Below, piece by piece: positions 24,915 to 35,175 of a stretch of 64,000 nt of DNA (the stretch's first letter is position 1; each line of letters opens with the position of its first letter). The stretch is from assembly GCA_033297075.1 (NCBI GenBank), contig MU858232.1:1-64000 (forward strand), written 5' to 3'. The DNA is from Rhypophila decipiens (lineage: Eukaryota; Ascomycota; Sordariomycetes; Sordariales; Naviculisporaceae). Both the position numbers and the translations under genes were made by a program. The notes under the pieces are model-generated. The model saw only the letters and a program-made list of their open reading frames with translations, was not told the origin of the DNA and did not search any database.

Positions 24915-27439
24915 AGGGACACATGCACATGAACATGGCGTCTTGAGCATTGTATTTCTACTGTATTTTAATTGTATGATTATGATATCCTGGAAGCTTT
25001 TAGAGGGGCTGTTTGATAGATATTCTTTTCTTAAAATCGGTGGGCCATTGGGACAGACGAACTCCCTCGCTCTTCACATTTCCCTTTTCTTCTTTTTTTC
25101 TCTGTCTTTGGGTTTCACCGTTCTGCATTCATTACAGATATGGGCAGGCGAATACTAGACCGAGAGGAGGGGTACAACATACACACAAGGCAAGGGAGAA
25201 TATTTGGGAGCGACAAGCGAGACAGACGACCACCGACATCTCAGCCACAAGATAGACAGACAGACATGAGAAACATGTAGAAATCGAGTCGTTATTCCAA
25301 TACGTAACAAGGACCGAATGGGTGTGGATGGATTCGAATGTCCGGGTGAACTGATTGGAGGATTTTTATCAAGTCTGGCAGAAGTGAAGGAGAGAGTCTC
25401 TGGTACCGGACTACCGGCAGGAGCGGTCCCAAGACTTTATTGTTCGAGACCGGTGAAAAAGTTGACAGGTCGTACCGGAGACATAAAATGAGGCGCTTTT
25501 CGCTACTAGCTACAGGCAGGCAGGCGTGGCAGCCAGCCAGCCAATTCTCACGGGTTGCCCCAACCGGTGAGGAGTTCTTTGCTCACTTTCGCGCTTGCGC
25601 ACTTTTATCAGATTATTTATTTTGGAGGAGGGGGAGGTGGGAGCTCCCGTCAGGTGCATGGACGGACGGCAAAATACGACATTACCGATCCTCTCTCTCT
25701 CTCTCTGCTTTGAGAGTTGGGTGCTTTATCAGGAGCCAACAACGACTGCCGGAGGCATGTGCAGCTGGCTGAGATGCGGTAGGTCCGGACGGGTTGGCGG
25801 GAAGGAGGAGTTGTAATGGAGGGTAGCCAGGCACATGATATGGCCGAGATGATTTGTGGTTTGGACGGCTGGCAGATATGAAGGTCGCCTTTTGATCTTC
25901 TTGTTCTGTTATCATGCAATGTGAATAACTAACAGGCTCCTGTCTATACCGGTCAGTTCCAAGAAAGCAGGTCTGAGAAGTAGGTCTCAAGTTCTTCTCA
26001 ACGGGCCCATACGGTATGGGACACCGTGATGTCCCATGACGAGATGGTCTCGGATTCGCTCATTTTCATGTCTCGATTATATTCGGTTTACTGGCTCTGG
26101 ATGTCCCGCGTGGTGTTGTCTTTTTGATCTTGCAGGAGCGGCGTCCGTCCCCGAACCGGGAGGATTGGCGAGCAAGTTTTTGAGGGGAATGGTTGTCTTG
26201 GGCGCTTCACATTTAGAACTGTACTGTCTGTACATACATGGCAGAAGTGCATTAGCCAATGGGGCATCCTGGAAACGGAACCCCCAATCATTGGCAGGAG
26301 GCTAGCAAAAAGCAACTTCAGGTGGTAGGTGCAGCTGCCGCTCATTCCACCGGCCACCCATGCTTCTCCATTTGGTCTAGAACTCTGCAAGGCTCGAAGA
26401 GCGAGCAGATGTGACAGCTATGTCAGAAATCACAAGGAAAATAAAATAAAAAATTGAGGGGAAAAAAGAAAGGGTGGGTGTAATCCTCACAGCACCAAAA
26501 AAAACCACCGAGGATGGGTTTGGAAATCCACGGGAAGGTGGTGCCTTGAGCCGCCAGAGCTTCCCCCCGTATCTCCCACAGATCGCATCATCTTACCTCC
26601 CCCTCCAAATTCGGATGATGCATGATGACCCCTCACTCCCCCAACTGGGTTCTTATTGAAATGGGAAGGATGGGAAGGTAAGGGTGGTTAGGTAGGCACT
26701 TGGTCCCGAACACAAATCCGAAGTATCCCGTACCACAAAATTGATACGGATTACGGGCCCCTCCTTCCTCGCGCCAACTGCACCTTCCTACCTCCCTGTT
26801 GAGACGGCAAGTCCCCGGACGCAACATGATTGCTGGAGCGGGCGCGGGAAATATGCGGGAATTGTTGCATGGGGGGTGCCCATGGGATCCCGACCGCTCG
26901 ATGTCAACCGGTGGCACATAGATAAAAAAGCCATCATGACGCATGTCTCCCCGGATACGGTTCCCGGATCCAGCAAGGCAAGGGAGGGGAGGAGGAGTAG
27001 GAGCAACAGGAAACAGAATGAGTACCTAGCAGCTGCCTATGGTAGTATGTGGCATCGATATGGGTACAGTACATATCTTTCCCGTCCAGACCCTGCCTTC
27101 CCTGTGAGGATGGGCAGCACCTTGCTGCATGTCTCGACTTTTGTCTTTTCCTATTCTCATCCACACACCAACTCCCTCTCAGTGAGAGAAGAGTGAGAGA
27201 GTCGGAGCGGGACAGTGAGTGAGACTGAGAGATAGCCTGCATGCTCTCTGGTTGGCAGTCGAATTTATCCCTACCTTGGACCGGGCAGACCTCTCCCGGT
27301 TCACTTCGCTCTCTCCAACTCCTCGGGGTTCTGTTTGGGCTGGTATCTCGAGATGCACTCCGACGAACAAAACTGTTTCTCGTCCTCTTCGATTCGGCAT
27401 CTTCAAGTGAGAGAAGCTGAACTCGAAGTTCTTGCAACC
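24915..27439. other. 2.5-kb intergenic region
   Basis: This contains the 3' flank of the ABC1-family gene and the upstream region of the Zn2Cys6 gene. A short CT repeat occurs near 25691-25706 and a GAGA-rich stretch near 27180-27230. I see no gene. Confidence 0.55.
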
Positions 27440-29571
27440 ATGTCGTTGGACATCATTCTCAACAAAAATGAGGTCCGCAAAAGGTCCCCGAGTCCAATGG
27501 AGTGGACACCGTCAACAGCTCCGGCCCCGGGCGGCTATCGGTCCGTCAAGTTCCTCGACATCCGTAATATCCTCAACAATGAGCCGGCTCAGCCCCGACC
27601 AGCTCATCCCCGGATAGAACCGAAACCTTCACCACCCTCTCCGGCTACATCAACTCTCGTTCGCAACCACATACTGTCTGAAAGGGCGGAGAAAATACCT
27701 TTCCATCACGTAACGGCCTCTCGTCCCAAACGCAACAAGAAAAGGTTACAGCAGGGCTATGAAACGAATGAAAGGGACAACTTGAACCCAACAACGGGAC
27801 ATCGGGCAAAGAAACGAGGAGCATTCTCCGAAGCCAAGCGGAAGGAAACAGAAAACACTCGCAGGAACAAGGCATGTTTCCGTTGTCGGAACCAGCAGAT
27901 CAGGGTTAGTATATGCGATATGCGTTTGAGTATTGGTGGTCATCCCGAGAGGCGAGAGCTGATACCAGAATTCATTCCCCCAGTGCGAGCCTGATTATCA
28001 CGACCCAAAAGGCTGGTGTATACCGTGCAAAAAGGTCGTCCTCGCCACAAGTAAGAAGATAATCCATAAGCTTCCCTGCTTCCGCGTCAAGATCACAACG
28101 GCCGTGCTCTACCGATCTAGCCTCCGTGGTAGCAGTCTCAGCGGAGGAGATACCGTCACGCCCCCTAAACGGTTTGAGCTGCCTCCATTATCATCCGGAC
28201 GTGGGAAGAATGGCCACAGGACGATCAATATCACTTTCGGTCTAAGTAAAGAGCCCATAACGCTCGAGGTCTCCGAGCCGAAGTCCAGGGCGGGCGAAAG
28301 TCCTGAGAAGGGCGCAGGAGAGGATGGCGCTACGAAGCTACGCAAGGAGCTTCCCTCGTTAGATCTGGTAGACTCGAAATGGACGACCGAATGGATCCAC
28401 GCGTATATCGAGAGACATGCTTTCGAACAAGAGACTCTGGACTTGGTCTTGCAGGATTCGCATCCGTTAGTCCAAGAGACCTACAGAGAGGCGCTCCTCC
28501 ATTGTCAGCGTCTCACTGCCTCGGACGAATCGCACAAAGAAAAACATGAACGTGAGAAATTCATGAGAGACCTTTTCAAATTTTGGTTTGCCATGCGTAT
28601 GTACCTACTTGCCTGATCTACACACTCCAAGGTCCTAATGCTGACTCCCGAGGACAGGGCATACGATAGGCTCGTCCTGGGTTTGCGAGAAGGAGGCGTC
28701 AGGGATAGGAACAGAAACACAAACGCCAGCCTCTGGGGATGGAAAGTTGCTCACCCCGGGCCCGATTGCCGCACAGTTCCATAGCCTCGTCTCGGAGCAC
28801 ATCCTCAATGGACAATCCGGCCTTCGGACGGCAGTTCTCCACCAGCTGGAGATTATGCTCGCCCGGAACAAGCCCGCAGATTGGTACACCGTCTACCTGG
28901 CCGTCTTTATTCTTCTTCACGAGATCTCGGTGGCGACGAAGGACCAGAATGATGATGCTATGGCCAGGTTGTGTAATGTATGTCTGGTCTTGGTCCCTCA
29001 CTTCGAAGATGGCGTTGCCGAGGTATGAAGGTGATTTACTGACGGGTCTCAAATCACCAACAATCAGGCACGCTATTCGCAGCCCGAGTTCGTCCAGTAC
29101 CTCCATCACAGCGCCAATATAATCATCGTGCATTGGCATTACTGGCGTCGCAACGTCAACCCCCTGACGATCGAGAACCATCGCGCCAGCCCGCTCTCTC
29201 ACCTTTCGGATTCCGAGTTCAAATTTGTGGTTGATTCCCATAAAACGATGGACTCCAAGTGTAAGCTTCAGAAATCACACTCTTTTACAGCCTCCAGCCT
29301 CCAGCCATTGATCGTCTATTGACCTGATATGTGTGCCATAGCGGACGAGATAGAAGCCATGCGCAAGCAGGATAAATGGGAGCACGAGCTATTCTGGATC
29401 TCCAAGATGTTTGGGCAATGGTCGGGAGAGGCCGGGTTCATTGCGTCTGTAGTAAAGAGGGAAAGCGATGATTCGGCTTCCATGTCTCCTCCTGCAACTG
29501 GTAGGATCAAGAGGGAAAGCGATGATTCGGCTTCCGTGTCTCCTCCTGCTACTGGTCGGACTCCTCTTTGA
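27440..29571 (+). CDS. Zn2Cys6-type putative transcriptional regulator with atypical zinc cluster
   Basis: The exons are 27440-27904, 27984-28596, 28658-28977, 29068-29260 and 29342-29571, giving 606 aa. The first intron splits the zinc cluster: C146-x2-C149-x6-C156-x10-C167-x2-C170-x16-C187. The first five cysteines fit the fungal binuclear cluster, but the last gap is longer than usual. Basic residues precede it (RAKKRGAFSEAKRKE), as expected for DNA contact or nuclear import. The region after it is mostly helical in appearance (GLRTAVLHQLEIML, YLAVFILLHEIS) and ends with the segment DKWEHELFWISKMF before an acidic/serine tail with an 18-residue duplication. ATG 27440 has a good CAACC context; an in-frame ATG at 27353 would add 29 residues. 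Target genes are unknown. Confidence 0.85.
29455..29562 (+). repeat. 54-bp tandem duplication in coding exon
   Basis: Two adjacent 54-bp copies (29455-29508 and 29509-29562) differ at only a few positions. They encode KRESDDSASMSPPATGRI followed by KRESDDSASVSPPATGRT at the C terminus of the Zn2Cys6 protein. Confidence 0.95.
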
Positions 29572-30409
29572 GGAGACTGGGGATTGTTTTATTCAATCGA
29601 TAGAGTTGGACGAAATGAGGTTATGACGGCGATACAACAAGACGACGAATACAACAAGACGACGAATACTACGACGACAAGGGGAATCGTGGGTTGAAAG
29701 ACAACGAAGAAAGAGGAAAGGAAGGAAGTGATGCAATACGTTACATACATGTGTGCTTGAGAATCAAGGGGCTTCTTGGTTGATATTCCTTGTTGACTGT
29801 TTTTAGACTAGTCGTGCTGCTTAATGATTGAGGCTTGCCACTGAGGAATACAAGGTTGTTTTTGTGTGTTGGCTCAAGAGACTCTTGGTTTGTTTCTTGT
29901 TTCAATCTTGCACTCTTGTCCATAATAGTGGAATAAAAGACAAGCTAGCCATACTACTTGATGACGAAAGAGTTCATTTGTGTTTCTGCAAGGGGCCCCT
30001 TGGTCGATTTTACTTGTAGTCGGTTTGTTCTGCAAGTCAGGTGAATACAGGACAGTCTAGAATATTTGTACTGTACCGCTTAATGATGAATGACACCTGC
30101 CACTGAGGAATACAAGATTATTTGTTTGGTTGAAAGGGACTCTTGGTTGATATTCCTTGTCGAATGTTTCTTATGCCCTCCTACCATGGAAGACAAGACA
30201 GCCACCTGCTCGTACTGCTAATGATGGTCAACTCTTGTGACTGAATGATACAAGAAAGACCATTTATGTACAAAAGCAAAGAGTAAAAGCAATATTTTCG
30301 CTCAGGTCATTTGCTCCTCCTATTGCTCTCACCCCAATGATGTACAAGCATGCCACAGCCGCTTGACCATTTCACCAAGAACAAACAAATCAACATTTTG
30401 CCCAATCCC
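29572..30409. repeat. Convergent intergenic region with degenerate direct repeats
   Basis: This lies between the stops of the Zn2Cys6 gene (plus) and the zinc-finger-like gene (minus). The phrase GCCACTGAGGAATACAAG occurs at about 29835 and 30095, and TTCTTGGTTGATATTCCTTGT at about 29773 recurs with changes at about 30132. A third weaker copy follows near 30230 (GAATGATACAAGA). The copies are roughly 260-360 bp apart and diverged. No coding potential is seen. Confidence 0.65.
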
Positions 30410-31911
30410 TCACATACTCATCTCAACACCATTCTGCTTCTCCCAGTCTCGCAACGCCTCATCAAACGAAATCAAATGCGATTTGATATCCTTGGCGTGG
30501 TACGTTTTCTTGGGCGAAAGGTATGACGACGACTCTTTATCTCCAGTCTGCTGCTCATCATAGACCAACTGGTCCTCGTCGGCGGCAACATCGAGCTTCA
30601 GTTTCTTCCGCTCGGGAAGGTGGACGTTTTCACGGTGTTGCTGGAAATCGTGGGCTGCGCACTCGGCCGAGCACCAGAGGGTCGGTTGTTTCAGCGAGGT
30701 TAGACATTCGGAGCAGAAGTGCGCTGTGCTAGACGACATTCCCTCGGGAATGTTGTCGTCGTCCGTGATGGCTTCTTCGTCTTCTTCTTGGAGCTGGATG
30801 CAGTTATCGCGTGCTGAACAGGCGTGGGTTGCTTCCAGGTGGTCGTCCTGTGTGGCAAAAAAAAAAGTGTGAGTAGGGGTATGTGGGATTGTGGAAGAGT
30901 GATGAGAAGCATGTAGATAGATAAACTCACATAGGCTTTGTCTCTGCACTCAGAGCCGCAGTAGACGGTTCGCTGCTCTTGAACCCCGTTGGTGACCAAA
31001 ATGTCGCATACGGTACAGCACGGGAATGCCTCAGTGCTGGGCGTCTGGCCGCACGCCGCGGCGCAGGGAGGGAGATTGTAGAGCTCATCGGGCACCGAGT
31101 TCTTGACAGAGTTGGCGAGGGTCTTAGCCTTCTTCTTCTTTTCCAGCTCATGTGCTGCCCGGGCCCGCTTGAGATCGGCTAGTCGAGCTTTGAGCTTTTC
31201 AGCCTGGAGGTGCTTCCCAATGGCTGATTGCCTGTCATCTACAATCCGTCCCATAACTTGGTCCACCGATAGTTTCTTATACTTGAGCTGTTTGAAGTAT
31301 TCGTCGTACGGGGCCTTTGGCAGGTCGCTTCCGGGGGGAGGAGTAAAGAAGGCCTCCTTCAGTACTTTCAGCTGTGAGTCTCGGTCTGGTGCCGATGCCA
31401 GGCGATCTGATATACTGGCCACGTCGACATTCCGCATAGTATACTTGTTCTTGAACACCAGGGCAGCAGTTTTCTGTTGGAGGCTCGTCATGTCGTAAGG
31501 AGGCTCATAAAGCTCCTCGAGGACGGCGGCTCGCTCCTCTCGATCCGCAATATCATCCACCATGAGTGTCACGACCATATCTCTGGCGTGCTCTACGTAC
31601 CACTTGGCCTGCTCCTCCTTAATCTGCGCGTCGATGTCCGCCGGGCTCAACTGGTACTCCTTGGCTTTTGCTATCATTTCGTCGAGTTCTTGCAGCATAT
31701 GGCCGCCCCGTGACTTGAACCATTCATCGTCTGGGGACTTGAGGTACCGAGCCCGGAAGACCTCGAGTACTTTTGCATAACAGTCTGGGCATTCGACCAG
31801 TGTTTTCTTGCCGTGATCTGTCTTGCAGTTCTGGCGGATCTGGGCGACCTCGGCGGCGAGCTTCTTGTTTCTGCTAGCAGTCTTGCTGGACTGTATTAAT
31901 ACTTCGGGCAT
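30410..31911 (-). CDS. Fungal protein with two MYND-like/treble-clef zinc clusters
   Basis: The exons are 31911-30931 and 30847-30410 (83-bp intron), giving 472 aa. The N-terminal 60% is charged and helical, with an early C-x2-C pair (VECPDC) and a lysine-rich stretch (HELEKKKKAKTLANSVKN). Two cysteine clusters follow. The first, about residues 283-345 and split by the intron, has C-x3-C, C-x2-C, YCGSEC and a downstream H/C group. The second, near 370-395, has FCSEC, WCSAEC and H-x5-H. YCGSEC and WCSAEC resemble the second half of MYND fingers (protein-interaction modules), but spacing is not canonical. The ATG at 31911 is the first in frame. It is divergent from SF3B5. Function is unknown. 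Confidence 0.75.
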
Positions 31912-32869
31912 CTTGGGTTTATTGTCTTGCGGCTTTATGTCTCGTAGAATTTGAAGCTGCGAATTGAGCAGCGGATGGGTGCGTGTTGCTTGCTCAGATG
32001 TCGTAAATCGTAGATGTAATGAAGATGAGTTCGGGACGCGCACATAGACGCGTTTCCAGGCTCGGCCTATCCTGATGCGATACTCATGAATAGTAATTGT
32101 GTATTGGTATTTGTAGCAAATAGTAGTCTTCAGTTGAATCTTTGTGGATTGACAATGACTGAAGATGAGTGATGTGGACTAATTATGGAAGTTTAAAAAG
32201 TTTACATGTGAACTGTGAGCCCGTAGTTTCCATCTCCGTGTGAGAAGTGTATAGAATACGGATGACAGCGTATTTGGTCGGAAGATTACCAATGTCCAAA
32301 CATAAGGTATTCTTGCTGGGGTCTCAAACATCCCACGTTGATCTTCTGCAAACGAGTTAGAACTACATCGCCAAAGCTGAATTCATATATAATTTCACTA
32401 AATATGTTTGCTTCGGACTGTTCTAGCGACTGAAAGGCAGGTGTTCATAGTCTTTCCCAGATCGTAAATAAGGTGGGTGTACTTCGTATTGATACATAAT
32501 TTAGCACGACGGTACTGTACCGTGACCTATCAACGAGTCAACGACTCCACGACCATCCAACCAACGTCAATTCCTGCCCTGACCGCTCGCTCACCTTGCC
32601 AACAGTTGCCCTCGAAAAACCTGGGAAGGCAAAATCGACTGAATCGAGTGCCGCACTTTCAGTCAGCAGTTCAAAGAGTGGAGCTCAGGTTTACGACTGT
32701 ATGCGGCGCGTCGCAAACGACTGAACTTCTTCCACCACCTTCCTCAGCAACAAATTCACCGCGCCGCGATCACTTAGTTACCACCCGACTTCAACCCATT
32801 TCGAGTTCACGAAATTTTGCGCAGGAAAAGTCACACAATCAGATCAAGACTTGATATCACAAGGGAAAA
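31912..32869. promoter_or_regulatory. Divergent upstream region, zinc-finger-like gene and SF3B5
   Basis: These 958 bp separate two start codons pointing away from each other, so both promoters and 5' UTRs lie here. I found no additional gene and no unambiguous binding-site cluster. Confidence 0.6.
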
Positions 32870-33130
32870 ATGGCCGATAAGCTGCGAACCCAACAAGAAC
32901 TCGAGCGCCTCCAGGCCAAGTACATCGGAACAGGCCACCCCGACACCACGAGCTGGGAGTGGAAGACCAACATCCAGCGCGACACCTCAGCCAGCATCGT
33001 CGGCCACCCGCCTCTGCTCGGCCTCGTCGCTCTGGCGCAGAATGAGCCCACGGCCAAAGTCCGAGCCAGACTCATCCGCTCCATGATTCAGCCCGCTGGC
33101 CCCCCTCCCGCCCGCGAAGGTGACGAGTAA
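32870..33130 (+). CDS. SF3B5: Splicing factor SF3b subunit 5 (SF3b10/Ysf3)
   Basis: This is an intronless 86-aa protein. SF3b10 is the small subunit of the SF3b complex of the U2 snRNP and packs against SF3B1 during branch-site recognition. The whole length fits the family: LERLQAKYIGTGHPDTTSWEW near the N terminus (the YIGTGH-DTT-WEW block is diagnostic), then an internal GHPPLLGLVALAQNE helix, and RSMIQPAGPPPA at the end, matching the conserved QPCGPP region. The usual family length is about 85 residues. The ATG follows an A-rich leader (GGGAAAAATGG). It is tail-to-tail with NSE3. Confidence 0.96.
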   Translation: MADKLRTQQELERLQAKYIGTGHPDTTSWEWKTNIQRDTSASIVGHPPLLGLVALAQNEPTAKVRARLIRSMIQPAGPPPAREGDE

Positions 33131-33601
33131 TCAATCGACCGAGCTCTACTCCCATCTAACGAGATTATGCACCTTACGATCGATACCAAAGCAACATACA
33201 CATACGAACGCATCCGCTGGGGCTCCCCCCGGGATTAGCGTAGTCCATCGCCCTCAGCCTTCCTCGATCCAATTCGTGTAGCCGCATAGCACCTGCACGA
33301 GGATTACGAACAATATACATTGTTAAACCAAAGGGCGACGACTGATGTGAAGTTTGGAGGGCATCATTATGGTTGGGCAACTTGAAAGGCCAAAGTTGCT
33401 AAATTGGTGAGCAGTGTTCATTTCATCAAGAACACAAGCTCTCTGTGCGCTGGGCTAACATAGATATTCGCTGGAATTAGATACATCAACCGGGTATAAA
33501 CCACCCACCCATAGCCAAATAAAAGCAACTCCAAACCAGACGCTTGTTCCGTCATCTAAAAAACCCCAGTGACATGATTGTGGTGATGCTTTTTCATATT
33601 A
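33131..33601. other. Tail-to-tail spacer SF3B5/NSE3
   Basis: This is a 471-bp 3' flank shared by two convergent genes. No gene or structured element was recognised. Confidence 0.6.
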
Positions 33602-34813
33602 CTAATCCTCGTCCATTTCGTCGGCCGCTGCCCTCCTGCTGCTCCTGCGCCGATTGTTCCGATTGTCGGATCTACTCGGCCCTGGATCGCCGTTGTTCTC
33701 CTCCTCTTCATTTGTCTCTTCGATATTGGTTGGTCGCACCGTCTTCCGATCCTTGATCTTCAGGCTAGTCTGCAGTTTGGTCTCCAACATATCATTCGTC
33801 CCGCCATATACCGTTCGCACCAACGACGCGATCGCCTCGTTATTGACTTCGACTTTCCCGCGCGGTCCCACATGCCAGGTGATGCCCTCCTCGTCGCCCT
33901 GGGACTTGGACTCGACGACCTTGACCAGATATCCCTGTTTGATCATGCGCTGAAGCACGATCTCCGTCTTTTCGCTCGACACATTCGGGTCAAGGGGATT
34001 CGCGCTGGGCATATTATCCGCTGCGTTAAGCCGGGCCAGGTGTCGGCGGAGACGAGGATCGCTAAGCTCGCCCCCGCTGAGTGTGATGAGTGATATTATT
34101 AGGGTGTATATCGCGATGTAGGAGGCTTCGCCGTCGGCGGACTGGACTTTGGACGGCGTGATGATGGCGGGGGTCCGGTATTCCTCGGGTAGTTTTGATA
34201 CGAGGACATATGCGTTTGACGTGGGCTCTTTCTGGCTCTGCGATTTGGCAGCTGTGGGTCAAGTGAAGCTGGTCAGTGAAATTCCGAGCGAGAATTAGCA
34301 GGAATGGGACGTACCTTTTCGCTTTTGATCTGTAGTCATGAGATTCCGGTCCCTAGTGGGTAACTCTACCATCTCCATGCCGAATGTCGCCTTCAGTTGC
34401 TTCTGGGCTCCAGCAAATACTTTTTTGAACTCCCGACCGTTGCTACCAAGAACTGAGGAGGAGGGAAGTTGGTCAATACATCGAATACAATAGTGGTAGT
34501 CTAGAAAAATGGCCAGTCACATACCTTTCTCCTTGATGCCATCCCTCCTGATGGGTGTGCGTGAGAACTCGCACGCGAGTGCGTAGCGAACGAGCTTTTT
34601 GATCAGTTGGCTAGTTTCATCGCGCGCCCCATCACCCATACGCTCGTCACCGTCTTCGTCGTCATCTTCAAGGGTCTGATCATGTTGAATTGTGTCTTCC
34701 TCGTCGGACTCTTCCGCGACCTATGCTTTGCGATTAGCCCGCTGGTGGGTTGTGAAATTTTGGTTGGCAATACACACCGGGCGTCGCCGCCTGTTTTGCT
34801 GTGATGGAGGCAT
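33602..34813 (-). CDS. NSE3: SMC5-SMC6 complex subunit Nse3 (MAGE domain)
   Basis: The exons are 34813-34778, 34720-34525, 34452-34315 and 34251-33602, giving 339 aa. Nse3 is the MAGE-domain subunit that pairs with the Nse1 RING protein and Nse4 kleisin in the SMC5/6 genome-stability complex. After a short arginine-rich start (MPPSQQNRRRRP) and an acidic stretch, the MAGE region begins with QLIKKLVRYALACEFSRTPI and continues through EYRTPAIITP and ISLITLSGGELSDPRLRRHL. The last exon has the second winged helix: IVLQRMIKQGYLVKV and ITWHVGPRGKVEV. The C terminus is acidic then basic (RRRSSRRAA). The first coding exon is only 36 nt. All splice phases agree (0, 1, 1). It is divergent from SLS1 with 362 bp between ATGs. 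Confidence 0.93.
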
Positions 34814-35175
34814 TGATATCGAATTGTCTGTATTGATATGCACAAGTCGATATCTTGTAGATTCTGTGGTTCACTGTCGGCGATGCTCGGCGTTGGTGGG
34901 GCGTGTTAATTGATATGTCGGGAGAGACGCGTTTATGGGCTACGACGTACCGGTAGTGGCCCGGAAGTGGGTGCTCCATTGCCTGCCGGGACCCCATCAT
35001 TTCTTGGCATACCTCAACCCCTGTGATAGCTCCACTAAAAATCTTCTTCCGCGACCCTTGAGGTTTGCGATTCTGGCTACCCATATTCGTCTTTTCCTAT
35101 GTCGCGAAAACAAAAGGTCGTCAGGGACAACAACCGGCTTTATTGTTTGAAAGGTCTTCCTGGAATCAGTTTGTG
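34814..35175. promoter_or_regulatory. Bidirectional promoter NSE3 / SLS1
   Basis: The 362 bp between the two start codons must hold the promoters of both genes. No TATA box or known operator stands out. Confidence 0.65.

Noticed and set aside
23892..24950. 352-aa minus-strand frame opposite the ABC1-family gene
   Set aside because: It overlaps a clearly functional kinase-like coding sequence and shows no domain; GC-rich third positions explain it.
31912..32043. 44-residue extension of the zinc-finger-like protein
   Set aside because: It would need a GTG start; the first ATG in frame is at 31911.
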